The notes beneath the pieces were generated by a model that saw only the letters and a list, made by a program, of their open reading frames with translations, was not told where the DNA came from and made no database searches. Positions 17,401 through 25,497 of a stretch of 37,109 nucleotides of DNA are shown piece after piece. Source of the DNA: Paracoccaceae bacterium (GTDB lineage: Bacteria; Pseudomonadota; Alphaproteobacteria; Rhodobacterales; Rhodobacteraceae); contig JAPOXR010000008.1 of the NCBI GenBank assembly GCA_026706985.1, positions 1-37,109 of the forward strand. Reading direction: 5' to 3'. The translations under genes and the position numbers were made by a program. Numbering within the stretch: position 1 is the first letter of the stretch; every line of letters starts with the position of its first letter.

Positions 17401-17417
17401 TGGTATATGGAATACCA
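17401..17417. promoter_or_regulatory. GntR-type palindromic operator TGGTAT-N5-ATACCA
   Basis: Arms TGGTAT (17401-17406) and ATACCA (17412-17417) are perfect inverted repeats around 5 nt. This is the shape of sites bound by FCD-type GntR regulators (TGGTnnnACCA-like). It lies 50 bp upstream of the regulator's ATG at 17467, at the head of the formyl-CoA operon. Autoregulation and control of the whole operon are the natural reading. Confidence 0.65.
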
Positions 17418-17466
17418 GAGCGGATTGTCTGATTCGTGGTTGGATATCGGGGGAAGAAACCGGATC

Positions 17467-18177
17467 ATGGGCAATGTCATCGCTCTCAGCCCGATTGATC
17501 TGGGACCTTCTCTGAAGGATCACATCTATTCCACATTGCGTGAGGCCATTCTCGGCGTCGACATCTATGATGTGGATGTCAATCTGAAGCTTGATGAACG
17601 GGCATTGGCAGCGCAGTTGGGAATTTCCCGGACGCCGCTGCGGGAAGCGCTGTCGCGGCTTGAGCATGAGGGGCTGGTCGAGGTGGTTGCCCGTAAAGGG
17701 GTCTACATCACCCGTAGGAGCCGGCAGGAAATCGTCGAAATGGTCACGGTGTGGGCGGCGCTTGAAAGCATGGCGGCACGACTTGCCTGCGAGCGGGCTG
17801 ATGACAGCGAAATCGACGCTCTGCGATGCATCGGCGGCAGCTACACCGCCGATAGTGTCAGGGCACGGATCGACGAGTATTCGGAAGCCAATATCGAATT
17901 CCACCGGACGATAATCGGACTGTCGAAATGCGCTGCGCTGCAGCGGATGGCGGAAGATCTGCTGACTTATCTGCAGCCGGTGCGGCGGCGGGCCATGCGT
18001 GATACAGCGCGCGCTGACCGTTCGGTTGTGGATCACACCGATATTGTTGATGCGCTGGCGGCACGCAGCGCCGACCGGGCGGGCGATTTGGTGCGCGAGC
18101 ACACAATGCGGCTTGGTGAATATATCAGCCGCAGCTGGATGGATTTGGATAAGGCGGAAACCAATCGGGAAACCTGA
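17467..18177 (+). CDS. GntR-family regulator (FCD subfamily) of the formyl-CoA operon
   Basis: This 236-residue repressor-type regulator has a winged HTH at about 14-80: LKDHIYSTLREAILGVDIY...LDERALAAQLGISRTPLREALSRLEHEGLVEVVARKGVYI. An FCD ligand domain follows (VWAALESMAARLACE, then NIEFHRTIIGLSKCAALQRM, and a C-terminal REHTMRLGEYI). The ATG at 17467 is preceded by GGGGGAAG; an in-frame ATG at 17407 lies inside the predicted operator and would add a poorly conserved leader. The stop is followed after one base by the ATG of the TPP enzyme, so the regulator is the first gene of the operon. The effector is probably an organic acid, the substrate or a product of the pathway. Confidence 0.9.
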   Translation: MGNVIALSPIDLGPSLKDHIYSTLREAILGVDIYDVDVNLKLDERALAAQLGISRTPLREALSRLEHEGLVEVVARKGVYITRRSRQEIVEMVTVWAALESMAARLACERADDSEIDALRCIGGSYTADSVRARIDEYSEANIEFHRTIIGLSKCAALQRMAEDLLTYLQPVRRRAMRDTARADRSVVDHTDIVDALAARSADRAGDLVREHTMRLGEYISRSWMDLDKAETNRET

Positions 18178-18178
18178 C

Positions 18179-19912
18179 ATGCAGAAACAATCGAAGACGG
18201 CCCATGACACGCTGGTTCAGAAGAGCAAAGACGAGAGTATCGTCTCCGGCGGCAGGCTGGTGGCTAAGGCTCTGAGGAAAGAGGGTGTTGATACGATTTT
18301 CACCCTCTGCGGGGGTCATATCATTGATATCTATGATGGTTGTATCGACGAGGGAATCCGGATCGTCGATGTCCGACACGAACAGACGGCGGCGCATGCG
18401 GCCGACGGGTATGCGCGCCAGACTGGGCGGCTCGGCTGTGTTGTCACCACTGCCGGACCGGGATGCACGAATGCTGTGACCGGGGTGGCGACAGCGTTCC
18501 GGTCGGAAAGCCCGGTGCTGCATATCGGCGGTCAGTCGTCACTGACGCAGCACAGGATGGGCTCGCTGCAGGATCTGCCGCATGTGGATATGATGACGCC
18601 GATCACCAAATTCGCATCCGGAGTTTTCTCAACCGAACGCATTGCGGATATGATTTCGATGGCGGCACGGGAGTGTTTCGCCGGTGCTTACGGTCCGAGT
18701 TATCTGGAGATACCGCGCGACATTCTTGACGCCGAAATCCCGCTGGAAAAGGCGCGTCTGCCGGAGGCCGGACAATATCGTGGTTCCGCCCGTTCCATCG
18801 GCGATCCGGCGGATGTCGAGAGATTGGCTGACCTTCTTGTGCGGTCGGAAAAGCCGGCGGTGCTGTTCGGGCAGCAGGTCTGGGCATCAAGATCGCATCA
18901 GGAATGTATCGATTTCGTCCGCGCATTGGATATACCGGCCTATATGAATGGTGCTGCGCGCGGCATGATGCAGCAGGGTGATCCGCATCATTTCGACCGG
19001 ACGCGCTCCGATGCCTTCCGTGATGCGGATGTGATTTTGATCGTCGGCACGCCATTCGACTTCCGTATGGGATACGGAAAGCGGATCACGGCACCGACTT
19101 TGGTGCAGATTGATCTTGATTACCGGACGGTGGGCAAGAACCGTGACATCACGCTCGGGTTGAGCGGTCATCCGGGGGCCGTTTTATCGGCTGTCAGTGC
19201 GGCTGCGAGCGGCCGCATGAAGGCGGATGCGAGGGAGTCAAGACGGCAGTGGATGCGCCGGTTGCGCGACATTGAAAGCGCCAAGTTCGAGAAGCTGATG
19301 CCGCTCTTCCGATCCGACAGCGCACCGATTCATCCCTATAGGCTGGCTTGGGAAATCAACGAGTTTCTGGGTGAGGATACAATCTATATCGGCGATGGCG
19401 GCGATGTGGTCACCATTTCGGCGCAGGCGGTGCGGCCGCGCAACCCGGGCCAGTGGATGGATCCGGGGGCATTGGGGTCGCTCGGTGTCGGCACAGGTTT
19501 CGCTATGGCTGCCAAGCTGGTGAATCCGGATAAAGAGGTGATGTGTCTTTACGGCGACGGTTCTTTCGGCATGACCGCGTTTGACATGGAGACGGCGCAA
19601 CGCTTCGGCGCCCCCTATCTGGCGGTGGTCGGGAATAATTCGGCCATGAATCAGATTCGTTTCGGTCAGATCACGAAATATGGCGAGAACCGCGGTGATA
19701 TCGGCAACAAGCTCGGCGACGTGGAATTCGGCAGGTTCGCCGAGATGATCGGCGGCTATGGCGAGGAAGTGCGCGACCCGAATGAGCTGCAGCCGGCGCT
19801 CAGGCGCGCGCGCGGGGCGATTGCGCGGACCGGGAAATGCGCGGTGGTCAATGTCTGGATTGACCCCAATGAATATGCCCCGGGGACGAAGCGGCAAACG
19901 ATGTATAAGTGA
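18179..19912 (+). CDS. TPP-dependent lyase, 2-hydroxyacyl-CoA lyase/benzaldehyde lyase branch
   Basis: This 577-residue thiamine-diphosphate enzyme has three usual parts. The N-terminal PYR domain starts VSGGRLVAKALRKEGVDTIFTLCGGHIIDIYDGC and has the catalytic Glu68 in RHEQTAAHAADGYAR. A middle domain is followed by a C-terminal PP domain with the Mg/TPP motif GDGS (459-462) through NN (486-487). The GGHI...IYDGC and KRQTMYK signatures resemble the benzaldehyde lyase/2-hydroxyacyl-CoA lyase group. The IPITNLAR-type region of classical oxalyl-CoA decarboxylase is absent. Next to frc, the likely reaction is release of formyl-CoA from a 2-hydroxyacyl-CoA or from oxalyl-CoA. Many relatives are simply labelled acetolactate synthase-like. 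It starts one base after the regulator stop. Confidence 0.8.
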   Translation: MQKQSKTAHDTLVQKSKDESIVSGGRLVAKALRKEGVDTIFTLCGGHIIDIYDGCIDEGIRIVDVRHEQTAAHAADGYARQTGRLGCVVTTAGPGCTNAVTGVATAFRSESPVLHIGGQSSLTQHRMGSLQDLPHVDMMTPITKFASGVFSTERIADMISMAARECFAGAYGPSYLEIPRDILDAEIPLEKARLPEAGQYRGSARSIGDPADVERLADLLVRSEKPAVLFGQQVWASRSHQECIDFVRALDIPAYMNGAARGMMQQGDPHHFDRTRSDAFRDADVILIVGTPFDFRMGYGKRITAPTLVQIDLDYRTVGKNRDITLGLSGHPGAVLSAVSAAASGRMKADARESRRQWMRRLRDIESAKFEKLMPLFRSDSAPIHPYRLAWEINEFLGEDTIYIGDGGDVVTISAQAVRPRNPGQWMDPGALGSLGVGTGFAMAAKLVNPDKEVMCLYGDGSFGMTAFDMETAQRFGAPYLAVVGNNSAMNQIRFGQITKYGENRGDIGNKLGDVEFGRFAEMIGGYGEEVRDPNELQPALRRARGAIARTGKCAVVNVWIDPNEYAPGTKRQTMYK

Positions 19913-19942
19913 GATGCAGGCGGTAGGAGGAATCAGAAAATC

Positions 19943-21211
19943 ATGACAGCTCTCGACGGCATCAGAATTCTGGATTTCACGCATGTGCAATCCGGTCCGA
20001 CCTGCACACAGCTGCTGGCGTGGCTGGGAGCGGATGTGATCAAGGTTGAACGCCCGGGTGTCGGAGACGCAACCCGCAAGCAGCTGGTGGATGTGCCCGG
20101 GGCGGACAGCCTTTATTTCACCATGCTGAACCACAATAAGCGCTCGCTAACCCTCAATACCAAGAATGAGACCGGTAAAGAGGTGCTGACCAGGCTCATC
20201 GGAGAGTGCGATGTCTTGGTGGAGAATTTTGCCCCGGGAGCGCTTGACCGTATGGGTTTCGGCTGGGAGCGGGTGCAGGAAATCAACCCGCGCATGATCA
20301 TGGCATCGGTGAAGGGATTCGGCCCGGGCAAATATGAAGACTGTAAAGTCTACGAGAATGTGGCCCAGTGCGCCGGCGGTTCAGCGTCAACCACCGGGCA
20401 TCTCGGTGATGTGCCCATGGTCACCGGTGCGCAGATCGGAGATTCCGGAACCGGACTGCATTTGGCACTGGGCATCACCGCGGCGCTTCTGCAGCGCGAG
20501 CGCAGCGGCCGCGGGCAGCGGGTTCTGGCGCCGATGCAGGATGGGGTGGTGAATCTGTGCCGGGTTAAACTCAGGGATCAGCAAAGGCTGCAAGCCGGTC
20601 CGCTGGCGGAGTATTCCCAGCATGGCAAGGGGATTCCCTTCGGCGGGGCGACGCCGAGGGCCGGCAACGATTCCGGCGGCGGACAGCCGGGCAGGATCCT
20701 GAAATGCAAGGGATGGGAGAGCGATCCTGACGCCTATACTTATTTCATCACCCAGGCGGCGGTTTGGAAGAATATCTGCGACCTGATCGGCAAACCGGAA
20801 TGGAAAGAGGATCCGGATTACGCAACGCCGGCAGCACGGCTGCCGCGTCTGGATGAGATTTTCGCCACCGTCGAGGAATGGACCAAGACGCAGACCAAGT
20901 TCGAAGTGATGGATGCGTGCAATCCGCTCGACATTCCCGCCGGACCGATTCTTTCGATGAAGGAAATCGCCGAGGATGAAGGTCTGCGCCGCAGCGGAAC
21001 CATCGTCGAGGTCGATCACCCGGAGCGTGGCCGCTATATTTCCGTCGGCTGCCCGATCAAGCTGTCGGACTGCAAGGTTGAGGTGAAGCGTTCACCGCTT
21101 CTGGGCGAGCACTCGATTGAAATTCTGTCGGATATTCTCGGCTATAGCGGTGACGAGTTGCAGCGGGTCATCGATTCGGGAGCTGTCGGCGAATTGAAAG
21201 ACCAGGGTTGA
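19943..21211 (+). CDS. frc: Formyl-CoA transferase (class III CoA-transferase)
   Basis: This 422-residue CaiB/BaiF-type enzyme moves CoA from formyl-CoA to a carboxylic acid, classically oxalate. It matches the Oxalobacter formyl-CoA:oxalate CoA-transferase along its whole length as I recall that sequence: [73 protein letters not shown]. The catalytic Asp is D167 in [10 protein letters not shown]. The glycine loop is [16 protein letters not shown], where the reference has GGGGQ. RDQQRL and the SPLLGEH tail are also kept. The ATG at 19943 has a full AGGAGG at 19925-19930. It lies 30 bp after the TPP-enzyme gene, and together they would form an activation and cleavage cycle regenerating formyl-CoA. 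The acid acceptor could be oxalate or a 2-hydroxy acid. Confidence 0.9.
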   Translation: MTALDGIRILDFTHVQSGPTCTQLLAWLGADVIKVERPGVGDATRKQLVDVPGADSLYFTMLNHNKRSLTLNTKNETGKEVLTRLIGECDVLVENFAPGALDRMGFGWERVQEINPRMIMASVKGFGPGKYEDCKVYENVAQCAGGSASTTGHLGDVPMVTGAQIGDSGTGLHLALGITAALLQRERSGRGQRVLAPMQDGVVNLCRVKLRDQQRLQAGPLAEYSQHGKGIPFGGATPRAGNDSGGGQPGRILKCKGWESDPDAYTYFITQAAVWKNICDLIGKPEWKEDPDYATPAARLPRLDEIFATVEEWTKTQTKFEVMDACNPLDIPAGPILSMKEIAEDEGLRRSGTIVEVDHPERGRYISVGCPIKLSDCKVEVKRSPLLGEHSIEILSDILGYSGDELQRVIDSGAVGELKDQG

Positions 21212-21234
21212 GTTCGATAGGCGGAGACGGGGCG

Positions 21235-22152
21235 ATGCGGTTGATCGTGATGGGGCAGCAGGCATTCGGCAGCGCCGTGCTCGAGCGGTTGCTGGAAATG
21301 GGAACCGACCGAATCGTGTCGGTCTATTGCGCGCCGGACCGGGAAGGCCGCCCGGAAGACCCGCTGAAACTGTCGGCGTTGCAGGCCGGTCTGCCGGTGC
21401 GTCAGCCGGCAGGATTCAAGGATGCAGGGGTGCTTGGGGAGATGCTTGCCGATGAAGCCGATCTCTTGATCATGGCTTTTGTGACGCTGTTCGTGCCGCA
21501 GGCGGCACGCGATATTCCGCGCCTCGGCTCAATCTGTTTTCATCCTTCGCTGCTGCCGCTTCACCGGGGGCCGAGTTCAATCAACTGGCCAATTATCAGT
21601 GGCGCGGAAAAGACGGGATTTTCCTGGTTTTACCCGACTGACGGGTTGGATGAGGGCGACATTCTGCTGCAGAGGGAATGCGAAATCGGCCCCGATGACA
21701 CGCTCGGGGATGTGTATTTCAAGAAGATATTCCCGGCCGCTGTCGAGTCGGTTCTGGAGGTTTGCGAATTGTTCAGGAACGGCAATCCGCCGCGGCGACA
21801 GCAGGATGAATCGCAGGCGACCTATGAGAGCTGGTGCCGTCGGCAGGATGTTGAAATCGACTGGTCGGAGGACGCTCCCCGGGTTTACAATCTGATACGC
21901 GGCAGTAATCCGCAGCCCGGTGCCTGGACCCGACATGGGACCGGGACAGTGCAGGTTTATGACGCCGCACTGACCGACGGTGAGGGCGAACCCGGCTGTG
22001 TGGTGTCAATCGACGGAAACGGAGTCACTGTGCAGGCTTCAGGGGGGCGGATACTGATCAAGCGCGTGCGGCCGGCGGGCGGGGGCAAGATTCCGGCCAT
22101 CGATTGGGCGCGGCAGTCATCGCTTTCCCCCGGCGCAAGTCTCAACAATTGA
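21235..22152 (+). CDS. Formyltransferase-fold protein like the hydrolase domain of 10-formyl-THF dehydrogenase
   Basis: This 305-residue protein resembles the N-terminal hydrolase domain of animal ALDH1L1 rather than a normal Met-tRNA formyltransferase. It reads FHPSLLPLHRGPSSINWPIISGAEKTGFS, then DGLDEGDILLQRECEIGPDDT, and later RGSNPQPGAW. The catalytic-type His103 and Asp139 are spaced exactly as H106 and D142 of ALDH1L1. The Asn of the Met-tRNA enzyme (NxHxSLLP) is Cys101 here, as the dehydrogenase also lacks it. The aldehyde dehydrogenase part is absent. It may hydrolyse 10-formyl-THF, or act between formyl-CoA and folate. The start ATG 21235 has GGAG 8 nt upstream; a TTG at 21208 overlapping the frc stop is less likely. 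The fhs gene follows after 13 bp. Confidence 0.85.
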   Translation: MRLIVMGQQAFGSAVLERLLEMGTDRIVSVYCAPDREGRPEDPLKLSALQAGLPVRQPAGFKDAGVLGEMLADEADLLIMAFVTLFVPQAARDIPRLGSICFHPSLLPLHRGPSSINWPIISGAEKTGFSWFYPTDGLDEGDILLQRECEIGPDDTLGDVYFKKIFPAAVESVLEVCELFRNGNPPRRQQDESQATYESWCRRQDVEIDWSEDAPRVYNLIRGSNPQPGAWTRHGTGTVQVYDAALTDGEGEPGCVVSIDGNGVTVQASGGRILIKRVRPAGGGKIPAIDWARQSSLSPGASLNN

Positions 22153-22165
22153 ACGGTAGGTGAAT

Positions 22166-23836
22166 ATGCAGTCTGACATTGAAATCGCAAGGCAGGCGGT
22201 CAAGCGGCCAATTCAGGAGATCGGCGCGCGGCTCGATATTCCGCCCGGTGACCTGCTGCCATTCGGCCATGACAAGGCGAAACTGTCGGCCGAATTCATC
22301 AAGTCTCTTGCCGACCGCGGGGACGGCAATCTGATCCTTGTGACCGCGATCAATCCGACACCGGCGGGTGAGGGCAAAACCACGACTACGGTCGGGTTGG
22401 GTGATGGGTTGAACCGGATCGGAAAACGCGCCGCAATCTGCATCCGCGAGGCGTCTCTCGGCCCCTGTTTCGGTATGAAGGGTGGCGCTGCCGGCGGCGG
22501 CAAGGCGCAGGTCGTTCCCATGGAGGATATGAATCTGCATTTCACCGGCGACTTCCATGCCATCACCTCGGCGCATAATCTGCTTTCGGCCCTGATCGAC
22601 AATCATGTGTATTGGGGAAACAGCTTAGGCATCGATGTCCGGCGTATCGCATGGCGGCGGGTCGTGGATATGAACGACCGTGCGTTGCGGCAGATCACCT
22701 GCAGCCTGGGCGGGGTCGCCAACGGATTTCCCAGGGAGGCCGGATTCGATATCACGGTGGCTTCGGAAGTGATGGCGATTTTGTGCCTTGCCTCCGATCT
22801 TGATGATCTGCAGCGGCGCTTGGGCGACATCATCGTCGCCTACAGGCGGGACCGCAGCCCGGTCTATTGCCGCGACCTGAATGCCCAGGGAGCCATGACG
22901 GTGCTGCTGCAGCAGGCGGTGCAGCCAAATCTGGTTCAGACGCTGGAAAATAACCCGGCATTTGTTCATGGCGGGCCGTTCGCTAATATCGCGCATGGCT
23001 GCAATTCCGTGATCGCCACCCGGGCGGCTCTCAAGCTCGCCGATTACGTGGTCACGGAAGCGGGATTCGGTGCCGATCTCGGTGCCGAAAAGTTCCTCAA
23101 CATCAAGTGCCGGCAGGCCGGCCTGTCACCGAAGGCTGTGGTCATTGTCGCGACTGTCCGGGCGCTGAAGATGAATGGCGGCGTGGCCCGCGCCGATCTC
23201 GGCACGGAGGATGTCGATGCGGTTCGCCGCGGCTGCGACAATCTCGGGCGGCATATTGAGAATATCGCCAAATTCGGCGTGCCGTCGATCGTTGCGATCA
23301 ATCACTTTGTCACCGATACCGATGCCGAGGTTCAGGCGGTGCGGGATTATTCCGCCGCCCTGGGCGCTGAAGCGGTTCTCTGCCGCCACTGGGAGCTCGG
23401 TTCGGAAGGCACCGAAGAGCTGGCGCGGCGGGTGGTGGCGATGATTGACCGGGGCGGGGCGGATTATGCACCGATCTACAGCAGCGGGTTGGGCCTGATG
23501 GAGAAGATCGAAACCGTTGCCAAAGAAATCTACCGCGCCGGCGAGGTTACCGCCGGAGACCGCATCCGTGATCAGCTGAAGCAGTGGGAAGATGCCGGAT
23601 ACGGGGAATTGCCGGTCTGCATGGCGAAAACCCAATACAGCTTCACCACCGACCCGAACCGGCGCGGAGCGCCGAGCGGCCATGTCATTCCGGTCAGGGA
23701 AGTGCGGTTATCCGCCGGGGCCGGTTTCGTGGTGGCGATATGCGGTGAAATCATGACCATGCCGGGACTGCCGAGGGTACCCGCCGCCGAGGCGATCGGC
23801 TTGAATCCGGACGGCGAGGTCGAGGGTCTGTTTTGA
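22166..23836 (+). CDS. fhs: Formate-tetrahydrofolate ligase
   Basis: This 556-residue cytosolic ligase makes 10-formyl-THF from formate, THF and ATP. The ATP-binding P-loop is [14 protein letters not shown] (65-78). Other family blocks are [75 protein letters not shown], and the C-terminal [28 protein letters not shown]. Length is normal. The start is the ATG at 22166, with AGGTGA close by; a GTG two codons earlier is possible. It is part of the frc/TPP-enzyme operon, so it should assimilate formate released by the Frc step into one-carbon metabolism. A 109-bp gap with a small GC hairpin (near 23881-23898) separates it from the transporter genes. Confidence 0.96.
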   Translation: MQSDIEIARQAVKRPIQEIGARLDIPPGDLLPFGHDKAKLSAEFIKSLADRGDGNLILVTAINPTPAGEGKTTTTVGLGDGLNRIGKRAAICIREASLGPCFGMKGGAAGGGKAQVVPMEDMNLHFTGDFHAITSAHNLLSALIDNHVYWGNSLGIDVRRIAWRRVVDMNDRALRQITCSLGGVANGFPREAGFDITVASEVMAILCLASDLDDLQRRLGDIIVAYRRDRSPVYCRDLNAQGAMTVLLQQAVQPNLVQTLENNPAFVHGGPFANIAHGCNSVIATRAALKLADYVVTEAGFGADLGAEKFLNIKCRQAGLSPKAVVIVATVRALKMNGGVARADLGTEDVDAVRRGCDNLGRHIENIAKFGVPSIVAINHFVTDTDAEVQAVRDYSAALGAEAVLCRHWELGSEGTEELARRVVAMIDRGGADYAPIYSSGLGLMEKIETVAKEIYRAGEVTAGDRIRDQLKQWEDAGYGELPVCMAKTQYSFTTDPNRRGAPSGHVIPVREVRLSAGAGFVVAICGEIMTMPGLPRVPAAEAIGLNPDGEVEGLF

Positions 23837-23945
23837 ATACGGAGCCGGTGAATCGAATTTGTGGCGCGTCCACATGTGAATGCCGCGTAAGCGCGCATGG
23901 ACTGGCGGAAATTACTGTGCCGTCATCAAGATGGGAGAAACCAAA

Positions 23946-24914
23946 ATGAAACTATTCAAAAGCATGGCTTTCGGGCTGGCGGCGATGGGAGCGCTCACCG
24001 CTGCCCAGTCGGCGGGTGCATTTGAGCCGACCAAGCCGGTCGATTTCGTCATCATGGCCGGAAAGGGCGGTGGTGCCGATAAAATGGCGCGGCTGATGCA
24101 AAGCATCGTGGAAGCGAATGGAATGTCTTCGCGGCCGTTGGTTCCGGTCAATAAGAGCGGCGGTTCCGGAGCGGAAGCGCTGGTTGCGATGATGAACGCC
24201 TCCGATCCGGATCACGCCATCATGGTGACACTGAACTCATTCTTCACCACGCCTCTGCGCCAGCCTGGTCTCGGCGTCGATATCATGACCTTTGCCCCGG
24301 TCGGACGCATGGCTGAGGATACCTTCGTGCTTTGGGTGCATAAGGATGAGGGTATCTCGAGCTTTGATGAGTTCCTCGCCGAAGCCAAGGACCGCGGTTC
24401 AGGCTGGGTCATGGGCGGAACCGGCAGTGCCCAGGAAGATCAGATCATCACCAACTATCTGAATGATACTTATGGTCTGGAGATCAAGTATATCCCGTAT
24501 AAGGGCGGTGGCGCCGTGGCCAAGGATCTGGCCGGCCGTCAGATCAATTCCTCGGTCAACAACCCCTCGGAAGCGCTCGGTTTCTACGAATCCGGCGATG
24601 TTATTCCGCTGGTTGCCTTCACCGACGAACGGCTTCCCATGTTTCCGGATGTTCCGACCCTGCGTGAAACCGGACAGGAATTCGCCTACTTCATGCAACG
24701 CGCGGTTGTCGGCGCGCCGGGTATGTCTGACGATGCGCTCGCCTATTACACGGCGCTTTTCGATCAGGTCTACAACTCGCCCGAATGGCAGAAATACAAA
24801 TCCGATAAATCGCTTCTGGGTGACTATCTCAATGGCGACGGGCTGAGAGATTACTGGCAGACACAGCGCGAACGCCATGAGACGATTTTGCGCGCTTCCG
24901 GTGACATCAAGTAG
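23946..24914 (+). CDS. tctC: TTT transporter solute-binding protein (TctC family)
   Basis: This 322-residue periplasmic receptor belongs to a tripartite tricarboxylate-type transporter. The signal peptide MKLFKSMAFGLAAMGALTAAQSAGA ends in AGA, giving a mature start at FEPTKPVDFVIMAG. The Bug/TctC fold signature is visible: GGGADKMARLMQ, VPVNKSGGSGAEA, GGTGSAQEDQIITNYL, IKYIPYKGGGAVAKDLAGRQI. Family members bind carboxylates such as citrate, succinate or aromatic acids, with two ordered waters contacting the carboxyl group. The start ATG follows GGGAGA by about 9 nt. Its place behind fhs in the same direction suggests it delivers the acid used by the Frc/TPP pair. The ligand is not readable from sequence. 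Confidence 0.93.
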   Translation: MKLFKSMAFGLAAMGALTAAQSAGAFEPTKPVDFVIMAGKGGGADKMARLMQSIVEANGMSSRPLVPVNKSGGSGAEALVAMMNASDPDHAIMVTLNSFFTTPLRQPGLGVDIMTFAPVGRMAEDTFVLWVHKDEGISSFDEFLAEAKDRGSGWVMGGTGSAQEDQIITNYLNDTYGLEIKYIPYKGGGAVAKDLAGRQINSSVNNPSEALGFYESGDVIPLVAFTDERLPMFPDVPTLRETGQEFAYFMQRAVVGAPGMSDDALAYYTALFDQVYNSPEWQKYKSDKSLLGDYLNGDGLRDYWQTQRERHETILRASGDIK

Positions 24915-24950
24915 AGTTTAACGGAATACAAAGTCTGGAGGGGCAGTGGG

Positions 24951-25484
24951 ATGCGCATCGCCGAATTGGTGACTGCCATTATCATTGCCCTTTCATCAAT
25001 ATATCTGATGTGGAAGAGCGGCGAGGGTCCGTCCTGGGATCCGACCGCTGTCCGCTTCGCCAATATCGGCATCAATGTTGACAATTCCGGACCGGGAAGC
25101 GGTTTCTGGCCGTTCTGGCTTGCCGCCGCCATGTTGGTGGCGGCGATCGCGGTGATGGTGAACTGGCATTTGCGGGCGACGCCGGAATCCCGATCTGAAG
25201 AGGTCTATCTCGACTCCTATGGGAAACGCATGCTGTTGACAGTGTGCGGTGGTCTGATCGCGTTTCTGATATTGATCCGGTTCATCGGGTTTTACGGCGC
25301 CATACCGCTGTTCCTGTTTTATTATATCTATTTCCTCGGGCGTCATTCGCTGTTGGCGGCGATCGCGATCTCCGCCGCTGTTCCGGTATTCTGCTTCTTC
25401 TTTTTCGATGTGGCGATGCGGATAGTTCTGCCGAAGGGTTATCTGGATCCATTGTTCATCCCGCTATACGATATCTTTCTGTGA
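24951..25484 (+). CDS. tctB: TTT transporter small membrane subunit (TctB family)
   Basis: This 177-residue protein has four hydrophobic segments (about 5-20, 51-68, 95-112 and 117-153, the last a double span), as expected for TctB. The periplasmic loop GPGSGFWPFWLAA is a recognisable TctB feature. Sequence conservation in this subunit is always low, so the call rests on topology, size and its position between TctC and TctA genes. It begins 36 bp after tctC and ends 13 bp before tctA. It assists the large subunit in sodium- or proton-driven uptake. Confidence 0.9.
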   Translation: MRIAELVTAIIIALSSIYLMWKSGEGPSWDPTAVRFANIGINVDNSGPGSGFWPFWLAAAMLVAAIAVMVNWHLRATPESRSEEVYLDSYGKRMLLTVCGGLIAFLILIRFIGFYGAIPLFLFYYIYFLGRHSLLAAIAISAAVPVFCFFFFDVAMRIVLPKGYLDPLFIPLYDIFL

Positions 25485-25497
25485 TGGGTGGCGGCGA

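Noticed and set aside
18179-19912. Direct naming of the TPP enzyme as oxalyl-CoA decarboxylase (oxc) because it precedes frc
   Set aside because: The N-terminal and middle-domain motifs match benzaldehyde lyase/2-hydroxyacyl-CoA lyase types better than the Oxalobacter enzyme as I recall it, so the symbol was withheld.
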